Under the pieces are notes generated by a model. That model did not search any database. It was not told the DNA's origin and saw only the letters and a list, made by a program, of their open reading frames with translations. Position numbers and translations under genes: made by a program. Positions 22,507-33,703 of a stretch of DNA of 64,000 nt are shown here, in pieces. Within the stretch, counting starts at the first letter, position 1. Each line of letters begins with the position of its first letter. The stretch covers positions 372,001-436,000 of the forward strand of contig JASANH010000838.1 of the NCBI GenBank assembly GCA_030248295.1, in the 5' to 3' direction. The DNA is from Mesodorylaimus sp. YZB2_4 (Eukaryota > Nematoda > Enoplea > Dorylaimida > Dorylaimidae).

Positions 22507-23400
22507 TTCCTCTTGGTCCAGCTTCACGGATTTGATGACTGGTTCTCTCCACAATATGAAAGGTGCGCACGTGTCGGCCACATAGCAGATCATTGGTGAA
22601 GTAACCAAGAAGTATTGCTGGTGATGGCTGTTATGTTATGACACAGCACGAAATAAATGCGTTAAGAGTGACCACGGTCATCACACATGTGCCCCGTGAT
22701 TTCGGTGCGCTTTTTCACGCGAAATGAAAGGAGTAAAAATAAACACAGCACTGATACATTGCAACAGGTGACCTGTTGGATGCACGCGGGGCGAGCCAGG
22801 AGATCACGGTCAGTTTGATGGGGTCCAGTAAAAGGAGATGTTGGTGACGATGAGCGCTGGGAGGCAGAGCATAGAACGAATGTCAGACCGTAATCCCAAA
22901 CGAGCATGAGGGAGCTAATATGTACAATATCGTTTTTGCCCGCCTCCCGATTCAAAATGGCGAATTGTGCCTTCAACTGTCAAAAATACAGTAAGCGGGT
23001 TGACTGCGGGTCCATGACTAAGGGTCAATGAAAACCTTTCACCCGATCGGGGCTCATGTTCTGCATTGGCTTTCTATTTCAAAACAAATCTGATCGTAGG
23101 TCAATCCTCTCTCTCTAAAAACTTGTAAAGCCTTTCACAGACTGTGCGCCGAACTCGACATCGACTCTGCGGTTTTGTGGTCGTTAGTAGGATATCCGAA
23201 ACCGCCTAAAGGTACATTGAATCTTGAGTTGTCAAGTTACCATTTGCCTTGTCAGTCACTGTACAGAGCAGCCATCGCCAGCAGACAATGCCGAAGGCTC
23301 ACAAATGTGATACAGTTATTGGTGGAGCCTATTCTCGTTGGCTAGAGGGGTCCTGATCACAATTCCTGGGGGTCAATACTCAGAATATGGTTGCAAGTGA
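22507..23400. other. Intergenic, no confident gene
   Basis: The minus strand at 22662-22990 has an open frame with a hydrophobic stretch and an upstream CAG acceptor, but no family is recognisable. It might belong to the receptor-like exon at 23410-23547. Confidence 0.35.
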
Positions 23401-23409
23401 AACCAGTTA

Positions 23410-23547
23410 TTAATGGCGACCAACAATGAGCCAAAACTTTTTTATCAATATGACGAATACGAGTAGGTTGAGCACGATAGCCGCCATTCCCACGAAGACG
23501 TAAAATATTTCGAGTACTATGGGTGAGTGGCCAGAGGAGGTAGAATT
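23410..23547 (-). CDS. Possible first exon or relic of a GPCR-like gene
   Basis: From the ATG at 23547 the frame encodes an extracellular-looking MDSNNSTSSGHS with one N-glycosylation sequon. A strongly hydrophobic helix, VFVGMAAIVLNLLVFVILI, then two lysines follow, just like the N-terminus and first helix of a rhodopsin-type GPCR. The frame stops at 23410 without a good donor, and no second helix or DRY motif was found downstream on the minus strand. It is either exon 1 of a gene I cannot resolve or a fragment. Confidence 0.3.
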   Translation of the reverse strand, partial: NSTSSGHSPIVLEIFYVFVGMAAIVLNLLVFVILIKKFWLIVGRH

Positions 23548-23599
23548 GTTGGAGTCCATATCTCCTAGAACAAAGAGATCAATCACATTCGGCATGATC

Positions 23600-25595
23600 C
23601 GACCACCAGGATCATTTCCCCACTGATGCAGATCCCGGAGATTTCACACTTAAGTCGGGGTAATACGAGTTCCCTCACTCGTTCGCTCTAGCCTGACCCT
23701 GACCAGAACAGCGGACAGGAAGCTTGAGCTTATTAGCAATGTTTCCTTCCAACCATTAGTGAGCCCTAATCTGCCTCGCATATCCTCACTAAGAGAGCTG
23801 ATGTCATATGATCCAAAGCTTACCATATTCGCATAGACTACAGTAACAAAGCAAGGCGCCCGACCGTGGACGTTTTTGTCGGCTCTCAAACGAATATCGT
23901 CCCGAAGTGCCGATGCATGCGTTCTGAACATATTTGCGCAAGCCTTCGGCATATTTTTGTTTCATAAAGGTCTCCTTATTCTGCTAGTATGAGCGTCAAG
24001 AATAGAGTAACATGTGCGTATAACATGACAGGAGACTCCTAACTAGCTCTCGTCGTCAGGGGAGTTAGAATGGAAGCATACAACTGGAAAAACCATAAGC
24101 ATCCTATTTCCAAGCTAGCATATCCGATACATTATCCGTGCATTGAGATTGAGCGATAGACGTGTGAGCTTGATTTCGTCCATCTGCACCTCTATTGTAC
24201 TATGTACGGCTACCCGCCATAGCCACCATATGTCGCCGACTCCGGCTCCCGCTGATGAGCCGTGCGTAGTGCTTCCGTTTATACAGGCGGCTACAAAAGT
24301 GACATTTAGGATATGATGTGACTTTAAGCATGGTGACGTTGGCGTGAGGCGGAAGTCACACAGTTTATAGAAGCGTCATATCAAGTTTGTTGATTTTCAA
24401 AATTGACTTCTGGCACGATCATATCTATCTCAGCAAAGACCCGAGGATTGGATAGAACCGAAAATGTCATCGGCTTACACCCGTACTAGTTGGGAAAGAA
24501 GACCATATCACAGCGTTGTGGACAGCTGTCGATGAGATAATTTCGTGGAATATAATGTGTGGAACTTGAAATAGGTGATTTCCAAGACGTTAAGTTGGGT
24601 TTAGTGCCGTTCAGTATTCTTATGTCCTCTGCCGTTTAAGTGCTCTAAAAAGTAGGTTTGTTGCCAGGGAGTAAATAGCGTAGCACAGCAAAAGCCTAAC
24701 CCACTAACGTTCAGCATGACGGTGGCGAGGTGTGCCTTGTAACTAACATCATACGACTTGATGGGTCAAAGAGGTGCACATGACGTTTACTTGATAGATG
24801 GGAAGGCCAGTACATATGAATGAAAAAATTAGTTAAACTTCGACCATTCCAATATTGAGCGTGAAATCGACCTGTTAATGGCATTACTAATAATTATGCT
24901 GCCTGCGTTCAGTTGGCCCCGCAATTGCAGGGTCCGCTATGTTCAGTTGACCTTTATTTTGGCAAAATTTGATTCTGCTACTTTTGGGCTCTATGGCCAA
25001 ATGATCCCTGAAGAATCAAAGCTTGAAGATACTTGCATCGAGTGTGCGAGATCAATTATTCGGATTTGGTTTTTGGTGCTTACCGCAACTTCAACAGTGG
25101 CGCCATCACTTTCACTGAATCAGGGCTGTACCGCCCAAGTGCATTTGGCTCTGGAACCAATCTAGACTAATCTTTTGCTAGAAGAAGCCATAAATTTTAG
25201 TCCAATTCTGATGCTCAGCCAGCTGCCGCAGTGCTTTTTGCTTTTTACCATTGGTCTTTTGTGAAAACAGCGCGTCATTGCGATGAGGATGGAGCCATTG
25301 GCTTTGAATCAGCCACGTGGTGTTTAAGCCTTCTCATGCCCGCAGGCGTCGGTGCAGAATCCAGAATCCTATCCATCAAGCCGTCAGTAGTAACGTGCCT
25401 CACGCAAACCGGCTTTGCTGCTCGAGGTTTCGCTCTCGTCTCGTGATGCCTCACACCAACCGACTTCCTGGCGGCGGGTTTGCATTTGCGAAAGATCCCC
25501 AGGCCGGGCTGCACCTCATGCTGTTTTCGAGAGCGCCGTTCCTCCGTTTTGCAAAACCCTTGCATTTTTAGGCCTTCCCTAATCGAAACTGCACA
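23600..25595. other. 2-kb stretch without recognisable gene
   Basis: Open frames at 23650-23952 (-), 24878-25165 (+) and 25231-25446 (+) have no recognisable domain and no family-like pattern. The promoter and 5' UTR of the first calexcitin-like gene should lie near its right end. Confidence 0.45.
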
Positions 25596-26869
25596 ATGGC
25601 AGCCCCAGGTCCGATCGATCGCCAACTCTCAAGTACAGATCCGGCACTGAGGAAAGAATCAATCGCTGATCGTCGTGAATCCTTTATTGCCGACGTTTAC
25701 AAATCGCTGGACGTTGAAAAGAAGACTGAGAAACCATTTCTGGCCGAAAATGTCACCCAATATCAGGCCGATAAATTGAAGGCATTGTTCGAAAAATACT
25801 ATGGTAAGTTTGAGGGAGGCTGACTCCAGTCTTTAGAGTAAAGGCAATCAGCGACAGCAGCAGAAGCAGTATGAGGATGCGAAACAGGTTTTCAGCTACG
25901 AAGCAACATCAGACACCAGCAAAGTTCTGATTTCAGATGTAGACAAGGATGGTGTTATTACGGAGAAGGATATCGAGTCACTGAATGAGGTATAGCCTTT
26001 TTTACCATCTCACTCACTCTAGCAGGCTCCTTCTGATTTAGAAATTCGTCGATTTTACTGGCTGGAGTGCAACTGATAGGAAATTGCAAACTTTGCTCGA
26101 GTACCATCGGGACTTGTACAAGTGCCTGTTGATGGAAATCAACAAAGATGTGCACGTTGAGGAGCAGAAGACAAGTAAGAATAGACAAGTCGGACATATG
26201 CATACAGCAGCGTTGAGACTGAGGCGTTCTCCAGGTGAAATTACTCTGGGCGCTTGGATGCGCATGTGGGATCGAATAATGAAAGGAGCTCTGGCTCTTG
26301 GTCATTTGCCTCAGTGGGTCCAAGTGATGCCGTATAATTTATTTTCATATATTGACAAAACCGGTAAGTGACTTGTAAGTCGTCGCTATGCTGCGCTAAT
26401 TGTAGGATTGTGCCTCTCATAAGAGTGCAGAACATGAGGAGGCACCTGCCTATTTGGTGATCAGCACACGTGGATCGAGCGCATGTCTCTACACAAGAGG
26501 AATAGATCGTACCTTTGCTCAGCTTATCACTTCCTTCTCTAGGTGACGGCCACATTACCAAGCAGCACCTGCTTGAATTTTACACGGACTTTATGCTGAT
26601 TGATGACAAGAGGGGCAAAATTGTGGCTGACAACGCATGGACCCAGATGACGGGAGTAAGCTGGCCATCGTTTCTTGCCTCCCATGTAATTAAAATCACC
26701 ATTTTAGAACGGCGACTTCAAGCTGACCTTGGAACTGTACACTATGTCGTTTTCTAACTTTTTGTTTGGTCGATCGTTCTATGGACCGGGTTTGTTCATT
26801 TTGGGCACGTTTCGAGAATGTTCAGAGCGGATACCATTCAAGATCATTCCCCCGACGGTGGAAGACTGA
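25596..26869 (+). CDS. Calexcitin-like EF-hand protein, paralogue 1
   Basis: Six exons, 25596-25803, 25937-25989, 26042-26174, 26235-26363, 26543-26655 and 26708-26869, give 265 residues. The family resembles calexcitin/sarcoplasmic calcium-binding proteins, cytosolic calcium sensors or buffers. Exon 2 encodes a good EF-hand loop, DVDKDGVITEKD. The loop spanning the exon 4/5 junction, DKTGDGHITKQH, is weaker because position 12 is His. The LGAWMRMWDR...LPQWVQ block and the C-terminal SNFLFGRSFYGPGLFILGTF block match the calexcitin pattern (EEWLKMW..LPEW and ..FGTLKL). The 53-nt second exon and 113-nt fifth exon recur unchanged in paralogues 2 and 3, which confirms the joins. The N-terminus shares SIADRRESF with its relatives. 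Confidence 0.85.
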
Positions 26870-27437
26870 GGAATAAGTTGAGGATAGGGCATGTTTTAAG
26901 AATTGGTTCTTTGGGGGCTAGCTTGAATGGTCGTCATCAGTGTCAGTATTATTTACGTATTAGTATGTTACCCATTTTAGGTGCACGTGTTAGCCACTAC
27001 TATGGACATGTTACAATACAGTATATTCATGGATCTGGAACGTTCATAAATTGCACTTAAGAGCTGTGTGCTCTCGTTGTCAGCTCTCTTTGCCAGTACA
27101 TAAACACAGTAGTCATTGTTTATGAGACTGGCTATTTCAAAGGCTTCGTAAATGCGCTCAGCAAATTGACGTGCCGTCTGTTTTATCAATGCCGACTGCA
27201 TCGCCTCTGTAAAATGATGCCTGTATGCCTGTGTCAAGGCACAGAGACTTCAACCGAGGCAGTATACCACAAAATTCCTCCGCGCACCACGTGTACACTT
27301 ACTCCACAGCACTGCTTACTGATAGGATATCACCGCACTTTATCGCAGCCCATAAAATACTCCACGTGTCCCGCCATGCCTCTCTTCACCAGTCTGTTCT
27401 CAGCTTTGGGTTTCGTCTAAAGAAAAAAGGTTCAAAG
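26870..27437. other. Spacer between calexcitin-like paralogues 1 and 2
   Basis: AATAAG at 26871, immediately after the stop, could be a weak polyadenylation signal. No other gene recognised. Confidence 0.45.
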
Positions 27438-28647
27438 ATGTCGCGTACGCACAAAGACTCAATTCAAGACGACGAAGCTCGAAAACAAACCATCGCTGAT
27501 CAAAGAAGTACTTTCGAGACGGAGATTGAAAAAAGAGTACAGTACGCCCCATCGCCCACCGAGAAGGCGTTCATTCCGAAACATATATCATTCTGTCAAG
27601 CCCAGAAGCTCACTGCTCTCTTCGAACAATACTTTGGTAAGTCTGATGATGTCAAGCCTGACCTTCCGGTATTATGCAGTATCTTTGTTGCCAAAGCAGA
27701 CGAGCCTACCTTTCAGATGTGGACCGCGATGGCTTCTTGACAGAACATGACATCGAGGCTCTAAACGAGGTAGCATTGTCCCCTTCTAACATACAGTACT
27801 TCGTTTCCTGATTATTATTTTACAGAAAATCTTCAAATTCACTAAATGGGATCGCAAAGCGGAGAAGTCAGTGCGCATGATTGATTGTCACAAGGACTTG
27901 TTTGCTTGCCTCTTGGTTGAAGCGAACCGGGATGTGGTGCTGGATGAAAACAAGTTGGGTAAGCAGCATCGCCTTCTTTGACAAGCGCAGTCTGCAGCAC
28001 AGCTAAAATCTATATTTCAGCTAAAATCAGTTTAAATGCTTGGATGCAACTTTGGGACCACATGCTGTACAAGTCACTGACGTTAGCTCACTTGCCTCAA
28101 TGGATCCAAGTATGCTTGCTCTGCAAACCTCAATGCTCCGTAGCCTCTAATGCTCTACATACTGTACATCTGTATTAGGTACTCCCATTAAACCTGTTTA
28201 ACTTCATCGATAAGGACGGTAAGCCGTTGTCTTTCACTAACGTAGTCCCAGACGAGCTCTACTTTCAATACAGGTGAAAAAAAGATCACAAAGAAGGATC
28301 TGCTCGAGTTCTATAAGGACTTCATGGGTTTGAAACCGGGAGTGGCTGAAGCAGTGCGAGATCGGGCTCATAACGAAATGACCGGAGTAAGTGCTCAAAA
28401 GACTCTTCTGGTGCTTTGGTAAGCATAGATTAGCATGCCCTTGCTTGCTGGGCCTATCGCGCTATCCGAGTCTTTTGAATTAAACCTTTTTTTGTTACAG
28501 AATGGCGACTACCCACTCGACTTGGACCTATATACTACGGCCTTTTCGAACTTCCTCTTCGGCAAATCTTTTTACGGACCAGGCAAATATATTTTGGGCA
28601 CCTTTGAACAATGCACCCAACCTCAGAGTTTCAAGATCGAATACTGA
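27438..28647 (+). CDS. Calexcitin-like EF-hand protein, paralogue 2
   Basis: Seven exons, 27438-27636, 27717-27769, 27826-27958, 28021-28109, 28179-28218, 28274-28386 and 28501-28647, give 257 residues. The first EF-hand loop, DVDRDGFLTEHD, is canonical. The second, DKDGEKKITKKD, lacks the central glycine. Relative to its two paralogues this copy has one extra intron splitting the LPQWIQ|VLPLNLF segment (CAA|GTATGC donor). The C-terminus is shorter and ends QSFKIEY. Function as for paralogue 1: a probable cytosolic calcium-binding protein with at least one working site. The N-terminus starts MSRTHKDSIQ at an ATG in AAAG context. Confidence 0.86.
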
Positions 28648-28805
28648 AATACGTTAGTTGAGGTTCTGCTTGTAACCCGACGGGTGCCTAAGGTCAATAA
28701 GATTCTATTTGCGTGAATCAATTCAGCAAAGCAAATACTGTAGATGATAGTAGTTTGACTGCAATGCAGGACACCAGTTTAAGGCTAAGTTCTGGTATTT
28801 ATCTG

Positions 28806-28811
28806 AATAAA
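28806..28811 (+). promoter_or_regulatory. Candidate polyadenylation signal of calexcitin-like paralogue 2
   Basis: AATAAA 159 nt after the stop codon. Confidence 0.45.
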
Positions 28812-29246
28812 GTCACAAGCAAAGTCGTTTCGTTCTTCTCGAAGAGATTTCCATTAAGTCATCGAGGTCAGGGCCTGGTACATGGCTAACTTATAAGCCT
28901 TTTGGGGACTTATTGAAATAGAATGAATGACGACGCAAGTTCAAAATAAACCATTTGCTGGTTCGACTCGCGGTCCGGCATATCATTTCGTGTAAAATGT
29001 GTTGCTTCACCCTCGAGTGCGCATAAGCGTTTGGTTATGGGGTAAAACATGAATCCCGCGACTCTCTCGAGAGCGGCTGGGCACTCTAATATCTTCACTG
29101 CCACTGTGATATACGAATTGAGATAATGGTGCACAAAACGCTCAACATTGTATTCCTACAGGGCCAGAGGCTCACATGCACGCTTCCCAAACAATGCACA
29201 CATTCCTCTTCGCATGACACAATTTTCATCACTGCTCTCCTACTCG
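28812..29246. other. Gap between converging calexcitin-like and BPI-like genes
   Basis: Presumed 3' flanks; nothing else recognised. Confidence 0.4.
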
Positions 29247-30778
29247 CTAATCCATGTCCTGTCTCAAATAGACCACGTCGCTTTCCATTTGAACAGTATG
29301 CTCAAGCAAGGTGATACGCGGGCTCACCAGACTGATCCCCGCGGTTACAGGTATGGGAAGACCTGTTCGGAAACGGGCATTCAAGCTTTTCTCAATAGCC
29401 CGTGACATCATGCTGGACAATCCAGTCTCTAACATCATCACTGTAAAAAAGTCCAACCTCGACTTCACCACACGCACATTCAAATCGGTGACGTTGACTT
29501 GGCCAACCAAACGCATGTTTTCCACTTCGACTCGCACGTGAGCCACAAAGTCAATGGTTGAAAGAGCTACTGACTGTTTAGTGGTGATGTTAAAGGAGTT
29601 CAGAGCCGTGACAGACAGATCCACCGTTCCATTAACGGTCAAGCAAGCCGTGCCATCATCACTGATTTGGATGAAAGGAGGAGTAGAAGTGGTCACGAGG
29701 ACTTCAGCAGAGTCCACACTCGACGGGAACATGTCTGATAGTTCGGGCAATCTGGCACCGATGCACTTGGTTGTGTTCTCGCAGACCAGTTTGAGATAAG
29801 AACCAAAAACGGGTGTTTTCTCAGTGAATAGTATTTGTGTCAAGTTGGTGACATGGGCGAAGTACAGAAGATCGTTAAACATCTTTTCGCTGGCCCAGGC
29901 ATACATCATCCGATCGCCTTGTACCTGCATGACTATCGGGGTCGTGACGTATGGCGACGCTGTTACATTCCCTCTTATGGGGATGACTTGACCTTAAAGG
30001 CATCGCTGATGTTATGTTGCAATCTAGAATGGACGAGTTTCTTACCTTTTAGACCAATCTCCAGGTGTTCCGTCGTGACCAAAAGATCTGAAGCCAAACC
30101 GTAATCAAGATTGAAGAAACGACCTATTTGCGTTTTTGCAGGAAACGACGCCAGCTTTGAATTGACCCGATCCAACAGAAATTTCTTTGCTTGCTGACAC
30201 AAGGCTTTTTCAATCTTCGGCTTCAACTTTTTAGCCGCTTGATTTCGAAATAAGTTGATAATCCATCCGACTATTCCGCCTCGGACTCGTAAGTCCAGAC
30301 CTCCGATCAAGGCCTTACAGTCGGCCCATACTATAGCTGGCTGACCACTATTGTTTGTATGGCGCCCGAAGCTAGCCGACACTCGAATACTAACCGCGTT
30401 AGCACCGGCCACGATGTCCAGGGTCTTACATACATTGACCAGCATTCGTCTACACCCGCGTATTGTTGCTGATAGCTCGATGTCGGCTTCGCTAAGTCGC
30501 CAAGACAAGCTCGACGGCGAGGACAATGACCAAGAGTAGTCCGGAGCCCGAAAGTTCGTGACTCGTATGTTTCGCACAGACGTCCCATTGTCTTCGATAT
30601 TTTCTATGCGAAGTGCTCTGATTTCCTGATTCAAAATGCCAGAGGCAACTTGATTAGCATAATCCAATCCAGTACCAGTAACGCGTAACTTGAAGGCCGC
30701 TTCTGGGGATCCATTATTTGCGAGCAACACGAATGTTGACTGGAATAAGATAAGCAAACCCAGGTGCAGGAACATCAT
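29247..30778 (-). CDS. BPI/LBP/CETP-family lipid-binding secreted protein
   Basis: Two exons, 30778-30046 and 29992-29247, join in phase 1 to 492 residues, the usual length of BPI-fold proteins (about 480). The 53-nt intron ends in an unusual AAG acceptor. I chose the ATG at 30778 because it opens a signal peptide, MMFLHLGLLILFQSTFVLL; an upstream in-frame ATG at 30937 would place it internally. The family binds lipopolysaccharide or other lipids through two BPI barrels. Recognisable stretches are FKLRVTGTGLDYANQVA at the N-terminus, DRMMYAWASEKMFNDLL, TSTPPFIQISDDG, and LPIPVTAGISLVSPRITL near the C-terminus. Ligand and immune versus lipid-transport role cannot be told. It lies in the gap between calexcitin-like paralogues 2 and 3. 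Confidence 0.85.
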
Positions 30779-32227
30779 TGCCTGATATGTGTACCGTCCA
30801 ACCGCGAAGCAAGCGAGTAGCGAAGCTGCAGGACCAGAGACTAAGAGAGCACCCAAGAGTAGGTTTACGGGTAAGTTTTCTTCTGCACATGTGATCCAGC
30901 CTTTAAAATATAATAATTGTTTGTTCTGAGTGGGCATTTCTTCGCCCTGGGCTGCTTCCGTGTTGGTGCTGACGCCATTTCACCTGAAGCTCGCATGTGG
31001 AAGACATGTGTCGTCCGTGTGTGTTTTTCTGTGATATTCTGTCATAAAGCGCCAGGATAGCTCCTTTCTCGGCACTTCCATGACCAAGGAATTAGTTATT
31101 CTTCTCATGCTTTTAGACCGGCGGTAAAAAAACGCATGTGCTGTGACCGCTATGGAAATTCCTGTATACTGCACACACTGCCCCATGAATGTGTTCCGAA
31201 GGTTACAGAGCGCCTGGGAGAAAGTGAGTAGCAGAAACCCCGTAATTTCTCACGGTTGCTCAACGCGACAGGTCAAGCAGCACAATTAGCCTTGATATGA
31301 ATGAGGGCATATTGTAGGAAACTTGCTTGAAGGACAGCAGTCCAGCCTGGGCCCAGTTTCACCGAGGCACTTCCAAGTGTTACAAGCGCCACAAGTGACT
31401 ATTTTACAAGTATCCGCGTTTCACCACAAACAAACTCACAAGTTAGACATGCAAGCGTGAGAGATGCCTGGTTACAAGGAGCCTGTGAGCCGTTTAGTAG
31501 AAACACGTTGCAAGTATACAGAAATACAAGCAACAAGTCACAAGCCCGACGGACGAGCGTTTCACCACGACTTTTCCAGATTGTATGCTATCAATAAGTG
31601 CAAGTAGAATCGTTTTTCTAAATCGAGACTGTCCGCACTCACTCGATTTAGACTATGTGCTCGCAAAGCGATGAGATTATTAACCATAGACATGAGGGAA
31701 ATGGAGCTCACTTCAGTCAGGGTCCAGTGTGAGCTACATGTAGGCCAACTACGGACATGTCCGTGATATGATGATCTGAATCATGTCTACAGTAATAGAT
31801 AATACGACAATAAGCCTCATCAAAGCTCACCCTCACGTTCAGGTCATGACTCGTGGCTGTATGCTCGCATTCTCAGGGATTTACGGTTGAACTTGACGAG
31901 TGGGAGAGAGTAATCGATCTCCCCTGGCTAGAAATCATCATCCAGTGAAGATTCAGGGGAAGGTAAATATTTAAGCAGCAAGACTTGTCTTGCTCCAGCA
32001 GGAGGTTTTGTCTTGCCGGTTTTCGTCGGCCATATTCTCTCCTACGCCTGCGGGCCATGGTTGCAAATGGCGCTGAACAATGATTCTGCGTTAAATCTTG
32101 TGGCAAAGTTGACAGAAATGCCAGCAGAGTGTAAGACACTGACCACCCCAAGATCAGTTCACATTGACCAGTTAGCATCTTCTTATCACTTATCAGTGTG
32201 GCGACTACGGGATTTTCCAAGGGAGTT
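30779..32227. other. Upstream flank of the BPI-like gene, repeat-like in part
   Basis: The stretch 31365-31585 is rich in ACAAG words and has three TTTCACC copies (31368, 31430 and 31560), which looks like a short non-autonomous element, but no termini can be defined. No gene recognised. Confidence 0.4.
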
Positions 32228-33105
32228 CAGGCTGCGCGATAAGTTCCCGCCTTCAATTAAAATTCAACGAAACATCCATCAAACCAAACCCAAAATATCT
32301 TTTTATCTACTCAGAAATAAATTGGTAAGATTATTATCTCATCAGATGTTCAAGACGTCCTCCTTAACCTTATATACAAGCATTCAAAGGTTCCACCTGA
32401 TTGTCGACTTTTTTCGGCTATGGCCGTCAAGTCACTCCTCGCGTTTTCGACCTAGCCTCTTTCCAGAGCCCTGCTACTTAGAGTTACGCTATTGCAGCTC
32501 GTAGAGGACATTTTTCTCTCTAAAATGGACCACACTATAAAGTCGAGAGGGTTCAGATCTGGGGAATCAAAAAGCCAAAACTCCTTTCCGCAACCTTTTG
32601 AAACAGCTCTCTGCCGATGTCGATTTAGCTGCACTTGCAAGTGGCCAGCCTCAGTTAAGCGTCCGTAATTGATTTCCAAGGCCAGGGTAGAGCCAAAATA
32701 TCGACAAGTACCTTCAAAATCGAGTCTCAGTAACTTTTTGCATTGATTGTGACTCCAGTCGAATAAAACCAATGCAGTTTTCTCTATTTCACGAATTCCA
32801 ATCCAAACTATGACTGATGCAGCAAAATGCAGCCAAACCACGAGTTGAGCTATTTAATGCAATGTGGCGCATCAAGAAGATTCGAAATTTTAATCAGCTA
32901 ATATTACCTTTCGTGCAGGATAATAATCGCGGGTCCTCTACTTTTGAATATTTTAGTCGGCTCTAGAGCGGGCAAGGACATATGAATAAGCGCTATCTGA
33001 TATAGAAAAAGACGCTGAATCAAACGTTATCATCCGTAACACAAGGTGGCAACGCATTATTGCGCAATTCACGTTCAAAAAAGGCGGGAACTTATCACGC
33101 ACCCA
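32228..33105 (-). mobile_element. Degenerate Tc1/mariner-type DNA transposon
   Basis: Terminal inverted repeats of about 26 bp with three mismatches lie at 32228-32253 and 33080-33105, sharing the 16-bp core GATAAGTTCCCGCCTT. Between them the minus strand from about 32840 to 32455 encodes LFDSPDLNPLDFIVWSILERK, the conserved block around the third catalytic aspartate region of mariner transposases (SPDLNPLDYfvW). The 5' part of the transposase and the C-terminus are interrupted by stops. The length, 878 bp, is short for a full mariner, so it carries deletions. I could not see an intact TA duplication. Confidence 0.75.
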
Positions 33106-33703
33106 GTGCGCCGTAGTAGGTGCACGACAGGAAAGACTGCCCTGCAATGGTCGACTGCCCTGCAATGGTCGACTGCCCTACAATAGTCGACTGCCCTGCG
33201 ACTCGTGATTGTGTTCTACCTCTATTGGCCCCCATCGCCCATTACAGGATCATTCGATTCGTCATTTTTCAATCCGTAATGTGAGCTTGCGCTGGGTTGT
33301 TTGTGTCCCTGACATGGGCGGCAGGAAATTACCAATAGGGTCATGAAACTGTCTTCATGACTCCTGTCAAACCTGGATGATGCCATCGTGAGCTTTTGCG
33401 CTGTTTTACACCACCTTGTAATCGAAAAGGTTCCAGACGGTGATAACCGAAAATCAAGATCGACCAAGCACTTTTTGCTGAACAGGACTTCGTTGGCTTG
33501 CGCCAGAAAACGATGATGATAAGAGAAAGAATACAGTAGGTTCCAAGGCGGTCACCCGACACTTTTTCCAAATAACCCAACCAAATAAACGCTTCTCATC
33601 AAAACGGAATTGCGACATATCATCCTTTCCTCAAAACTGAATTTCTCCGTACAAAATCATTTTAATGTGCCATCCTCTCCTAGCTCGTCCGAAATCATAT
33701 AAC
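33106..33703. other. Flank of the F-box gene with an 18-bp minisatellite
   Basis: From 33134 to 33199 an 18-bp unit, GACTGCCCTGCAATGGTC, is repeated about 3.6 times, with two substitutions in the third copy. The rest shows no gene. Confidence 0.6.

Noticed and set aside
24878..25165. Plus-strand ORF starting with a hydrophobic stretch
   Set aside because: The hydrophobic start is not followed by any recognisable domain, and no splice or promoter signal supports it.
33134..33199. 18-bp tandem repeat considered as part of the mariner terminus
   Set aside because: It lies outside the TIR at 33105 and shares no sequence with it; an ordinary short minisatellite.
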